DNA of 40,382 nt, from the NCBI GenBank assembly GCA_028287185.1, contig JAQBQD010000086.1:1-40382 (forward strand), read 5' to 3'. The notes beneath the pieces are model-generated. The model had not been told where the DNA came from and searched no databases. It worked only from the letters and a program-made list of their open reading frames with translations. The translations under genes were made by a program, and so were the position numbers. This stretch comes from Gemmatimonadota bacterium. Lineage in GTDB: Bacteria > Gemmatimonadota > Gemmatimonadetes > Longimicrobiales > Longimicrobiaceae. Positions 31,900 to 40,382 of the stretch are shown here, piece by piece (the first letter of the stretch is position 1; each line of letters begins with the position of its first letter).

Positions 31900-33435
31900 A
31901 TGCCGAATCCAGACCTGCCGAGGCCCCGCCGTTCCCGGGCGGCGGCCTGCTTTCCGTGGCTGTGCCTGGCCTTCTCGACTGTCGCCGCACCGCGTCCGGT
32001 CGATGCCCAGCGCGCGGGCGCCGCCGCCGAGGCGTGCGCGGCGGCGCCGGAGACCTCCGCGCGCGAGGTGCTGGACCGCGCGTGGGCGGCGCTGGGGCTG
32101 GCGGCGCGGCCGGACGCCGTCGTCCGCATCGACGCGGTGGACCACGCGCAGCAGAACTACCAGTCGGACCGGCCGTATCCCCCGTACTTCGTGAACGCGC
32201 TGGGGCGCGAGGTGTGGTTCGACCCGCGCACCGGGGTGGAGCGCATCTCCACCACCTTCACGGGGCAGGGGAGCGGTCCCGTCCCTTCGGGCACCACGCT
32301 GGTGAGCGCCGCCGCCGCGTACGCCGTGCGCGACACGGCGCGGGCGCCCACCCCGCCGGCGTTCGGCCAGGCGCAGCAGTACCGCCCGCTGGACGTGTTC
32401 GCCGCCCTGCACGACTGGCGCGCCGCGGCGGACGTGCGGGTGGCGGGGCGCTGCGTGCTGCGCGACTATCCGCGCGTGGTGCTCACCCGGCGCGGCAGCT
32501 TCGGCCCGGAGCGGCTGTACCTCGATCCCAGGAGCGGCCTTCCGGTCGCGTTGCGCCGTGCGGAGGCGCACTACCTGTGGGGCTCGGTGGATGCGCGGTA
32601 CGAGTGGGTGACGTGGTACGGCGCCGGCGGCCTCACCTTTCCGCTCACCGCCGTGCGCACGGTCGACGGTGAGGTGGAGACCACGCGGGCGTTCGGCGCG
32701 ATCGCCTTCGCGGCGCGGGACGGCGCGCCGGCACTGGAGCTTCCCGCGGGCGCGGCGCCCATGCGGCCCGTGCCGGCGCGCTTCCTCCAGCCGATCGCGC
32801 CTGACACGGTGCGCGTGGGCGCACACGCGTTCCTGCTGGTGAACCCCGGCTACAACGAGTTGGTGGCGCTGGTGCGCGACACCGTGTTCGTGTTCGACGC
32901 CACGCAGGGCGAGGCGCGGGCGCGGCAGGACTCGGCGTGGGTCGGGCGCCTCTTCCCTGGCCGGCATCCCGTGGTGCTCGTGGTGACGGACCTGGCGTGG
33001 CCGCACGTCGGAGGCGTGCGCTTCTGGGTGGCGAGCGGCGCCGCCGTGGTCTCCCACCGCAACTCCCGCGCATTCCTGGAGCGCGTCGTCGACCGCCGCT
33101 GGACGGGGGCGCCGGACCTGCTGGAGCGGCGCCGCGCCACGGCCCGGCTGCGCTTCGCGGCGGTGGACGGCGCGGCGGACCGCGCGGGCGGCGGCGTGCG
33201 GCTGGCCGCCATCGACGGGATCGGCAGCGAGGGCGCGCTGGTCGCGTACCTGCCCGGCGAGCGCTTCCTGTGGGCCGGCGACTACGTGCAGGACGCCACG
33301 GCGCCGGCGCTGACCACGGCGGAGGTCGTCCGCGCCGCGCGCCGCGCCGGGTTCGATCCCGCGCGGCTGGCGGCGCAGCACGTGGGCATCATCCCGTGGG
33401 CGACGGTCGCGGCGCTGGCGGAGCGTCTGCCGTAG
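31900..33435 (+). CDS. secreted protein with degenerate metallo-beta-lactamase-like domain, 511 aa
   Basis: A signal peptide (AAACFPWLCLAFSTVAAPRP, cut near VDAQ) is followed by an N-terminal domain of ~280 residues of unknown type, rich in beta strands. From about residue 305 the layout is that of an MBL fold: HAFLLVNPGYNELVALVRDT, VFVFDATQGEA, then VVLVVTDLAWPHVGGVRFWV and VVSHRNSRAFLERVV. The HxHxDH metal motif is replaced by TDLAWPH, although YLPGERFLWAGDYVQD keeps the later Asp. Metal-dependent hydrolysis is therefore doubtful. The Met at 31900 is chosen for the signal peptide. Confidence 0.7.
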   Translation: MPNPDLPRPRRSRAAACFPWLCLAFSTVAAPRPVDAQRAGAAAEACAAAPETSAREVLDRAWAALGLAARPDAVVRIDAVDHAQQNYQSDRPYPPYFVNALGREVWFDPRTGVERISTTFTGQGSGPVPSGTTLVSAAAAYAVRDTARAPTPPAFGQAQQYRPLDVFAALHDWRAAADVRVAGRCVLRDYPRVVLTRRGSFGPERLYLDPRSGLPVALRRAEAHYLWGSVDARYEWVTWYGAGGLTFPLTAVRTVDGEVETTRAFGAIAFAARDGAPALELPAGAAPMRPVPARFLQPIAPDTVRVGAHAFLLVNPGYNELVALVRDTVFVFDATQGEARARQDSAWVGRLFPGRHPVVLVVTDLAWPHVGGVRFWVASGAAVVSHRNSRAFLERVVDRRWTGAPDLLERRRATARLRFAAVDGAADRAGGGVRLAAIDGIGSEGALVAYLPGERFLWAGDYVQDATAPALTTAEVVRAARRAGFDPARLAAQHVGIIPWATVAALAERLP

Positions 33436-33609
33436 CGGCCGATCCATCAGCGGCGTGGCCAGGCAGGGGCCGGACGCCCGGGATTCGATGCGGGGGAGGG
33501 GAAGGCGTGTCGTCGGCCGGTCGGAGCCGCCGGTGGCGCGCCACGTGCGGACGGCGGGAGCGGCGGGCGCTGGGCCGGCCGCATCCAAATGGACTGCGAT
33601 TGGAGTGAG

Positions 33610-34608
33610 ATGACGGAGCGGGATGAGGTGCTGGACATCGCCGTGATCGGCGCGGGGCCGTGCGCCATCGCGGTGGGCGTGGCCGCGCGGCAGGCGGGGC
33701 TGCGCTGCACGCTCTTCGACAAGGGCGCGGTGACGGAGTCCGTCTACCGCTATCCGACGTATACGACCTTCTTCAGCGGCGCCGAGAAGCTGGAGATCGG
33801 CGAGGTGCCGTTCACCACCGCCGGCGACAAGCCCACCCGCCGCGAGGCGCTGCGCTACTTCCGCCGCGTGGTGGCCTACTTCGGCGTGGACGTGAAGCAG
33901 TACGAGGAGGTCGTATCCGTCGCGGGACAGGCGGGCGACTTCGTGCTGACGACGCGGCGGCTGAGCGGGAGCGAGCGCACCTGGCGGGCGCGCGCCGTGG
34001 TGATCGCCACCGGCTACTTCGACACGCCGCGCAAGCTGGAGGGCGTGGAGGGGTCCGACCTGCCGAAGGTGGTCTACTACTTCCGCGAGCCCTTTCCGTA
34101 CTGGGGCCAGGACGTGCTGGTGATCGGCGCCGGCAACAGCGCCGCGGACGCCGCGCTCACCACCTGGCGCGAGGGCGGGCGGGTGACGATGGTGCACCTG
34201 TTCGAGGGGCTGGACAAGGGCATCAAGCCCTGGGTGCGCCCCGACATCGAGAACCGCATCCTGGAGGGCGCCATCCCCGCGCTCTGGGAGCACCGCGTCA
34301 CCGCCATCCGCTGGAACGAGGTGGACGTGGAGGACCTGAGGACGGGCGAGGCGCGCACCCTGGCGAACGACTGGGTGCTGGCGATGACGGGCTACGTGCC
34401 CGATCCCGGCCTGCTCCGCGACCTGGGCGTAAGCATCGACCCGCAGAGCGGCATCCCCAGCCACGACCGCGAGACCATGCGCACCAACGTGCCCGGCGTC
34501 TACATCGCCGGCGTGGTGGCCGCGGGATACGACGCCAACAAGATCTTCATCGAGAACGGCAAGCTCCACGGACCGCTGATCGTCGCGGACTACCAGGCCG
34601 GTCGATAG
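33610..34608 (+). CDS. YpdA-family bacillithiol-disulfide-reductase-like flavoprotein, 332 aa
   Basis: A two-dinucleotide-domain oxidoreductase: FAD loop VIGAGPCAIAVGVAARQAGL, substrate-side YPTYTTFFSGAEKLEIG, NADPH loop VIGAGNSAADAALTTW, and the C-terminal MRTNVPGVYIAGVVAAGYDA. It lacks a CxxC redox pair between domains. This layout matches the YpdA group proposed to reduce bacillithiol disulfide. ATG 33610 has GGAG 4 nt upstream and is preferred to ATG 33589. Confidence 0.87.
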   Translation: MTERDEVLDIAVIGAGPCAIAVGVAARQAGLRCTLFDKGAVTESVYRYPTYTTFFSGAEKLEIGEVPFTTAGDKPTRREALRYFRRVVAYFGVDVKQYEEVVSVAGQAGDFVLTTRRLSGSERTWRARAVVIATGYFDTPRKLEGVEGSDLPKVVYYFREPFPYWGQDVLVIGAGNSAADAALTTWREGGRVTMVHLFEGLDKGIKPWVRPDIENRILEGAIPALWEHRVTAIRWNEVDVEDLRTGEARTLANDWVLAMTGYVPDPGLLRDLGVSIDPQSGIPSHDRETMRTNVPGVYIAGVVAAGYDANKIFIENGKLHGPLIVADYQAGR

Positions 34609-34780
34609 AGTAGGATCGGATCGGCGCGGGCGCGGACGGGCCGGGTTCCACGCGGGGTTTGTCAGCGGATGTGCCGGCGCGTATGTTCTGTGGAATCCCG
34701 TGAGACAATGGATTCCGTGATGACGCCTCCAAGGAGAGCGTAACCACGCCTGCCTCGGGTCCGCCTTTCGTCGGTTCTCC

Positions 34781-34822
34781 GCCCCGGGTTGAACGCCCCG
34801 GGTTGAACGCCCCGGGTTGAAA
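34781..34822. repeat. 14-bp tandem repeat, 3 copies
   Basis: GCCCCGGGTTGAAC is repeated at 34781, 34795 and 34809 (the last ending AAA). The final copy forms the left arm of a CCCCGGGTT-GA-AACCCGGGG palindrome. Confidence 0.75.
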
Positions 34823-34867
34823 CCCGGGGCTGCGACGGCAATCCGCCCACCTGCGTGGGCTCGCTCC
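34810..34867 (-). repeat. dispersed intergenic repeat, copy 2
   Basis: Reverse complement of the repeat at 18899-18954: palindrome CCCCGGGTT-GA-AACCCGGGG, then CTGCGACGGCAATCCGCCCA and CCTGCGTGGGCTCGCTCC. It lies in the opposite orientation, 16 kb away. Confidence 0.7.
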
Positions 34868-35058
34868 GCTCGGTGGACGGCCATCGCCGCGACCCGCCGG
34901 GGGCGACGACATCGGGGGGCGGCCCTCGCGCGGATCTGCGGGTGATCGCGTCGCCAGCGCCGCCGCGATTCGTGTGTATGCAAGGGGGTTCCGCGATCCG
35001 CGAATCCGTGCCCCGCATCCTCCGCGGCCTCCACACCACCATCCGCACCGCACCCGCC

Positions 35059-36165
35059 ATGAGCCAGGACTCCCCCGTCTCGTCCGCGTCCGCCGAGACC
35101 CTGGGCGCCGCATCGCCCGCCGACGAGGTCGCCGTGCTGCGCGCGCGGGAGAAGGCGCTGCGGACGGTGCTGGCGGCGGCGGTGGAGATGTATCGCCGGC
35201 CGGCGGCGGCGGACCTGATGCGTGCGCTGCTGGAGCGTGGCGCCGAGCTGACCGGCGCGGCGGACGGCGTGCTGGCGGCCACGGCGCTGGGCGGCATCGA
35301 GGGCGAGGGCGCGCGCTCCACGGGCGACGGCGGCGGGGTGGACGTGCGCTTCGGCATCGGACGCTTCGCCGGCGCGTTCGACCTCGCGTCGCTGCCCGCG
35401 GAGTCGCGCGCGGCGGCGGAGGCGGCGCTGGGGGATGGGCGGGTGCGCGTGGAGGCGGGACGGGCCGCCATCCCGCTCCGCGCCAACGACCGGGCGGCGG
35501 CGGTGCTGCTGCTGGAGGGCGGATCGGAAGTGGACCGCGACGTGCTGGAGAGCTTCGCGGAGCTGGCGAGCGGCGCGCTGGCGCTGGTGCTGGCGGGCGC
35601 CGGCGCCAGCATGGACCCGGTGACGGGCACCTACGTGCGCGCCGCCGCCGTGCAGCGCCTGCGGCAGATGCTCAAGGGCGTGCACCGGCGCGGCGAGCCC
35701 TGCTCGGTGCTGCGCGTGCGCATCGACGACCTGCCGTCGCTGGTGCAGCGCCACGGTCCGGCGGCGGGTGACCGCGCGCTGCTCACGGCGGGCGACATGC
35801 TGCGGTACTGGCTGCGCGACACCGACCTCGTCGGCCGCTGGTCGCCCGACGAGTTCCTGGTGGTGCTGCCCGACACCGGGGCCGAAGGCGAGCGCATCGT
35901 GGCGCGCCGGCTGCACGAGCAGGGCGCGTGGCTGGGGTTCCAGCAGGACGACGACCACGTGGAGCTGTCCCTCAGCATCGGCGCCGCCACCCTGCAGGGC
36001 GCCACCGAGCACGAGACGGGCATCCTGGACGCCGAGGCGTTCGAGTCCATGGCGCAGGCCCTGGCCGACGGCGCCGGCGCCTCGCTCGCGGCCACCGGAG
36101 GCCGCGGCGGCGTGGGCGACGCGCGCGCCTGCACGTGGGACGCGGCGCGGGCGGGACGGGGCTGA
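35059..36165 (+). CDS. GAF plus degenerate GGDEF protein, 368 aa
   Basis: A helical N-terminus with GAF-like sequence (about residues 25-185, LMRALLERGAELTGAADGVL) precedes a GGDEF domain from about 195 (DPVTGTYVRAAAVQRLRQML, DLPSLVQRHGPAAGDRALL). The active-site GG[DE]EF reads W-S-P-D-E-F (LVGRWSPDEFLVVLP), so the two catalytic Gly are lost and diguanylate cyclase activity is unlikely; it may bind c-di-GMP/GTP or serve in signalling by contact. Met 35059 is preferred because the domain homology begins shortly after; the upstream frame is repeat DNA. Confidence 0.8.
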   Translation: MSQDSPVSSASAETLGAASPADEVAVLRAREKALRTVLAAAVEMYRRPAAADLMRALLERGAELTGAADGVLAATALGGIEGEGARSTGDGGGVDVRFGIGRFAGAFDLASLPAESRAAAEAALGDGRVRVEAGRAAIPLRANDRAAAVLLLEGGSEVDRDVLESFAELASGALALVLAGAGASMDPVTGTYVRAAAVQRLRQMLKGVHRRGEPCSVLRVRIDDLPSLVQRHGPAAGDRALLTAGDMLRYWLRDTDLVGRWSPDEFLVVLPDTGAEGERIVARRLHEQGAWLGFQQDDDHVELSLSIGAATLQGATEHETGILDAEAFESMAQALADGAGASLAATGGRGGVGDARACTWDAARAGRG

Positions 36166-36230
36166 AGGCTCGCCGGATCGCCGGCTCGCCGGATCGATTC
36201 ACCGGCGGCGGAGACCGGCGGAGGGATGGG

Positions 36231-36278
36231 ACGAGAGGAGGGGCGGCATTCCGCGCGAGATGCCGCCCCTCCTCTCGT
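36231..36278. terminator. 19-bp bidirectional hairpin terminator
   Basis: ACGAGAGGAGGGGCGGCAT and ATGCCGCCCCTCCTCTCGT pair perfectly over 19 bp around a 10-nt loop. It sits between the convergent genes ending at 36165 (plus) and 36326 (minus) and can serve both. Confidence 0.8.
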
Positions 36279-36325
36279 TCGCTCGCGTCCATGGCGACAG
36301 GATCGATCGAAGCGGGTCGACCCGA

Positions 36326-37852
36326 TCAGCCGGGGCCGTTCAGCACCTGCGGCAGCACCGTGCAGTCGTCGCCGTGCTCCACGATGAAGTCCACGCGCAG
36401 GTTCCCGCGGGGCTCCCACTGCCCCTCCTTGTCGTTGTCCTCCAGGTTCAGGATCACGAAGTTGCGCTGGGTCAGCGTCAGGTCGTGCGAGCCGTTCACG
36501 CGGATCAGGCGGCCCACCACGTCCGGGGTGCCCAGCTCCACCTCGCCGCCCGTGGCCAGGCGGATCAGCTTCAGCGTGATCCCGGTCGGCGGCGGCGAGC
36601 CGATGCCGGACGAGGTGACCTGGAAGATGCGCGGCGGCACGCGGGCGTCCGCCACGTGCGCGGGCAGGTTGCTGCGCAGCTCGGCCAGCGCGCCCACGTG
36701 CACGTCGCCGCCCAGCACCGTCACCTGCAGGCGCGAGTCCGCGTTCTCGAGCTGCACGTTGAACAGCCACTTGGCCAGCCGCTGGCACTCGTTGCGGTTG
36801 TTGCTGGAGACCCAGCTGTCGCGCAGGTCGTCCTCCACCCCCTCGCGGCCGGGGATGAACCGCAGCAGCGCGAGCGCCGCCGCCACCTGCGCGTGCACCA
36901 GGGGGATGCTGGACACCACGAACAGGCGCTTCAGCCCCTTCGCGTTCTTCTGCACCCATTCCTTCGCCACGGCGATCTGCTCGTCGCCCAGCACACGACT
37001 GTGCTTCCACATGCGGTTGGTGCGCGTGTCCAGCAGCAGGAAGCCGACACCTCCGTGCGTCCACGCCGTGAGCGACGAGGAAGAGTGCAGCGGGCCCGGC
37101 CCGTGGCTCACCTGGAACTCGTGGAACGCCTGCTTGGCCGCCGCGAAGAAGGCCTGCTGCGGGTCGGCCCCGTCGTCGTCGTGCGAGCCCCATCCGTCGT
37201 ACACGTCGTGGTCGTCCCAGGTCATCACGTTGGGGACGGAGGCGAGCACCGCGGCCACCTCTGGGGCGGACCACGTCTTCACGTACAGGCTGCGGTAGCG
37301 CCGCGTCAGCTCGGTGACACGCGCGGTGTTGGCGGGCGTCAGGCCGCGGTTGGCGGGGTCCACGTCGTGGCCCATCCAGATCACGTCGGCGTAGATCTGG
37401 TCGCCGCCGTGCAGCACCAGGTCCACCTTGCCCTCCGCGATGTCCTTCCGCAGCCGGTTCCAGACGATGTACTTGCCGGACTCGGGCGTGTAGGCGTACA
37501 CCCCGTTGCAGCTCACGAACGCCACCCGCGGCGGCCGCTTGTCGGGCAGCAGGCGAAACCGGTGCGCGGCGCCCGCCAGCATGGTGGCGGTGTCCGCGAG
37601 CGCGGCCTTCGCCGGGGCGACGTCCACGGCGTACGCGACCTCCGCGGCGGAGGGAAGGCCCTTCAGCTCGAAGACGCCGACCCGGAACGGGTCCGCCGGA
37701 CCGAGCGCGATCTCCAGCGTTCCCTTGGAGCTGCCCGCCGCCCAGCTCAGGCGGGCGACGGTTCCGGCGGGCGCTCCCGTCACGCTGCTGCAGAAGATGC
37801 GGGCCGTGGTGGACGTGCAGTGGCCGACGACGAGCGTTGCGGGCTGTGCCAT
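36326..37852 (-). CDS. PhoD-like phosphatase/phosphodiesterase, 508 aa
   Basis: Metallophosphatase of the PhoD type: an N-terminal beta domain, then FVSCNGVYAY, DLVLHGGDQIYAD (first metal site), TWDDHDVYDGWG (the DDHD block), and VTVLGGDVHVGAL (late His ligands). No signal peptide or Tat motif is visible, unlike secreted PhoD, so location is uncertain. ATG 37852 is the first Met of the domain (MAQPATLVVGHC); a longer upstream frame runs through the riboswitch region on the other strand. Confidence 0.88.
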   Translation of the reverse strand: MAQPATLVVGHCTSTTARIFCSSVTGAPAGTVARLSWAAGSSKGTLEIALGPADPFRVGVFELKGLPSAAEVAYAVDVAPAKAALADTATMLAGAAHRFRLLPDKRPPRVAFVSCNGVYAYTPESGKYIVWNRLRKDIAEGKVDLVLHGGDQIYADVIWMGHDVDPANRGLTPANTARVTELTRRYRSLYVKTWSAPEVAAVLASVPNVMTWDDHDVYDGWGSHDDDGADPQQAFFAAAKQAFHEFQVSHGPGPLHSSSSLTAWTHGGVGFLLLDTRTNRMWKHSRVLGDEQIAVAKEWVQKNAKGLKRLFVVSSIPLVHAQVAAALALLRFIPGREGVEDDLRDSWVSSNNRNECQRLAKWLFNVQLENADSRLQVTVLGGDVHVGALAELRSNLPAHVADARVPPRIFQVTSSGIGSPPPTGITLKLIRLATGGEVELGTPDVVGRLIRVNGSHDLTLTQRNFVILNLEDNDKEGQWEPRGNLRVDFIVEHGDDCTVLPQVLNGPG

Positions 37853-38009
37853 GGCGGGGCGGAGTACGGGTGGGGGTCGGGACCGGGAAGACGGCCGCGA
37901 GGGATTTGCGTGCGGCCGGGTCGTGTACGCAAAATGATCATAAAGGAGCTTTGTGGCAAGCCTGTCACGCGGACCCGCCGCATCCCCTCGTGTTCCGGCG
38001 CAAACGAAA

Positions 38010-38041
38010 GGGCGGGAGGCGCACATCCGCGCCTCCCGCCC
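38010..38041 (-). terminator. 13-bp terminator of the 45-aa membrane protein gene
   Basis: GGGCGGGAGGCGC and GCGCCTCCCGCCC form a perfect 13-bp stem with a 6-nt loop. On the minus strand it is followed by TTTCGTTTG, a good U-tract, 30 bp past the stop at 38071. Confidence 0.8.
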
Positions 38042-38070
38042 CGCTCTCCGCCGCCCGCTCCCGCCGGTGC

Positions 38071-38208
38071 CTACCGCCGCACGCGCTGCTGCTTGCGGGT
38101 CTGGCGGTTCTCCTCGATGCGGATCATCCACAGGCACGTGAGATACACCAGGAACACGAACGTGCCGAAGATGGCCAGGAACATGAACAGCCGGCCCGTA
38201 GAGGTCAT
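38071..38208 (-). CDS. small single-helix membrane protein, 45 aa
   Basis: MTSTGRLFMFLAIFGTFVFL leads into VYLTCLWMI, one membrane helix of about 23 residues, then a positively charged tail RQTRKQQRVRR that would stay in the cytoplasm. A proper terminator follows at 38010-38041, which supports a real gene. The ribosome site is weak. No family recognised. Confidence 0.68.
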   Translation of the reverse strand: MTSTGRLFMFLAIFGTFVFLVYLTCLWMIRIEENRQTRKQQRVRR

Positions 38209-38424
38209 CGATCCAGCTCGGTTTGAGGGTTTGCTCGGTCAGCGCGGGAATGTAAGAGGCCGGCCGCGATTGCGCTACCGCCCATCCGCCACGCCTGGAG
38301 TCGATCGCGGGTGCGTCCGCCCGTTCGCTGCCGGGCTGCGGGCGCATCGGCCGAAGCCTTTGTCGTCCACTCGGTTGGATGATGCGCTGCGGCTCGATCG
38401 CACACTCCTCGTCGGCACCCGCCC
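38209..38424. other. upstream gap before the methionine-operon promoter
   Basis: About 215 bp with no gene. It must hold the promoter of the 45-aa gene on the minus strand, but I cannot point to it. Confidence 0.5.
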
Positions 38425-38454
38425 TTGACAGCCCGCGGGGCCGGGCGGTAGCCT
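38425..38454 (+). promoter_or_regulatory. sigma70-like promoter of the metY leader
   Basis: A consensus -35 TTGACA (38425-38430), an 18-bp spacer and TAGCCT (38449-38454). Transcription would start near 38461, just upstream of the riboswitch aptamer. Confidence 0.65.
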
Positions 38455-38478
38455 TGCAGCAGAAGCAACCGAGCAGGC

Positions 38479-38530
38479 CGTCGCCCTTTGCCGCGTATTG
38501 CAGCGACGTTAAACAAGTGCTAAAAAGCGA
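38479..38530 (+). ncRNA. SAM-II-type riboswitch aptamer
   Basis: Stem P1 pairs CGTCGC (38479-38484) with GCGACG (38503-38508). The loop contains TTTG-CCGCGTATTGCA and P1 is followed by TTAAACAAGTGCTAAAAAGC. These match the conserved SAM-II elements I know from the env12 structure (CGUAUUGCA in the loop, UAAA and GCUAAAAAG in the 3' part). CGC in the loop can pair with GCG at 38527-38529 to close the pseudoknot, with bases different from env12, i.e. a compensatory change. SAM-II riboswitches repress methionine-biosynthesis genes when SAM is high, which fits the metY-like gene downstream. Confidence 0.82.
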
Positions 38531-38532
38531 CC

Positions 38533-38562
38533 GCTCGCGGCGCTCGTGGCTGCGGGCTTTTT
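38533..38562 (+). terminator. intrinsic terminator directly after the SAM-II aptamer
   Basis: GCTCGCGGC (38533-38541) pairs with GCTGCGGGC (38549-38557), 9 bp with two G-U pairs and a 7-nt loop, followed by T5. The A5 of the aptamer (38522-38526) can extend the stem onto the T-tract, so aptamer folding and terminator stability may compete. Confidence 0.7.
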
Positions 38563-38617
38563 CGTTTGCGCCCGCACCAGACCCTCGACCCGCGGCGACG
38601 CGACCGAACCCGTTCCG

Positions 38618-40382
<1,765 letters not shown>

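Larger units (their letters stand above)
34609..35058. other. non-coding gap with tandem and dispersed repeats
   Basis: 450 bp without a credible gene. It holds a 14-bp tandem repeat (34781-34822) continuing into a dispersed repeat (34810-34867). The last 190 bp before the gene at 35059 show no clear promoter. Confidence 0.6.

Noticed and set aside
34781-34867. CRISPR array
   Set aside because: The 14-bp units are directly adjacent, without unique spacers, and continue into a dispersed palindromic repeat. No cas gene is present.

Overview
This is high-GC, compactly packed bacterial DNA. It encodes an outer-membrane barrel protein, LepA, a bacillithiol-disulfide-reductase-like enzyme, several TTG/GTG starts and many GC-rich intergenic hairpins. 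That combination suggests a Gram-negative outside the Proteobacteria, most like the Gemmatimonadota (Longimicrobium-type). This is inference from overall character; there is no rRNA or tRNA in the window to confirm it.

Bases 1-14.7 kb hold a minus-strand RiPP (ribosomally made, modified peptide) locus. Read in its own direction it runs: two near-identical Nif11-leader precursors (14467-14192 and 13604-13329); two paralogous YcaO enzymes; a TfuA protein; a glycosyltransferase; a medium-chain reductase; a LanM-type lanthipeptide synthetase; an unrecognised protein; and two NHLP-type precursors in an ATGA overlap, the second only 52 aa. A third gene may start at 66 and run off the left edge. The synthetase has lost both cyclase Cys ligands (the CHG motif reads AHA), and none of the four predicted cores contains Cys. 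The machinery therefore looks built for dehydration plus TfuA/YcaO chemistry (probably thioamides), with reduction and glycosylation, rather than lanthionine rings. An inverted repeat, ATAGAG-N6-CTCTAT, lies 130-190 bp upstream of each precursor unit (four copies) and is a candidate operator. Divergently, at 15.0-16.8 kb, are a ThiS/MoaD-like sulfur carrier, a small membrane protein and a MoeB/ThiF-rhodanese activating enzyme, a plausible sulfur source for backbone thioamides.

Bases 16.7-38.2 kb are mostly housekeeping or accessory genes: a P-loop kinase, two glycosyltransferases, an outer-membrane protein, lepA, an ROK glucokinase, a Cys-rich secreted peptide next to a membrane thioredoxin-fold protein, a PfkB kinase, a STAS/ATPase regulator, a cupin, a cyclophilin, a STAS-like protein coupled to a Cys/Met-family PLP enzyme, a degenerate metallo-beta-lactamase-fold exoprotein, a YpdA-like reductase, a GAF-degenerate GGDEF protein, a PhoD-like phosphatase and a 45-aa membrane protein. 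Strong hairpin terminators and dispersed GC-rich repeats separate these units.

Bases 38.4-40.4 kb start a methionine-pathway operon (metY-like gene, then aspartokinase, cut by the window end). Its roughly 390-nt leader carries a consensus TTGACA promoter, a SAM-II-type aptamer, an intrinsic terminator, a short reading frame with the run Met-Cys-Met-Cys-Cys-Met-Cys, and a second U6 terminator whose 5' arm can pair instead with a hairpin just after those codons. This looks like a SAM riboswitch in series with a Cys/Met attenuator.
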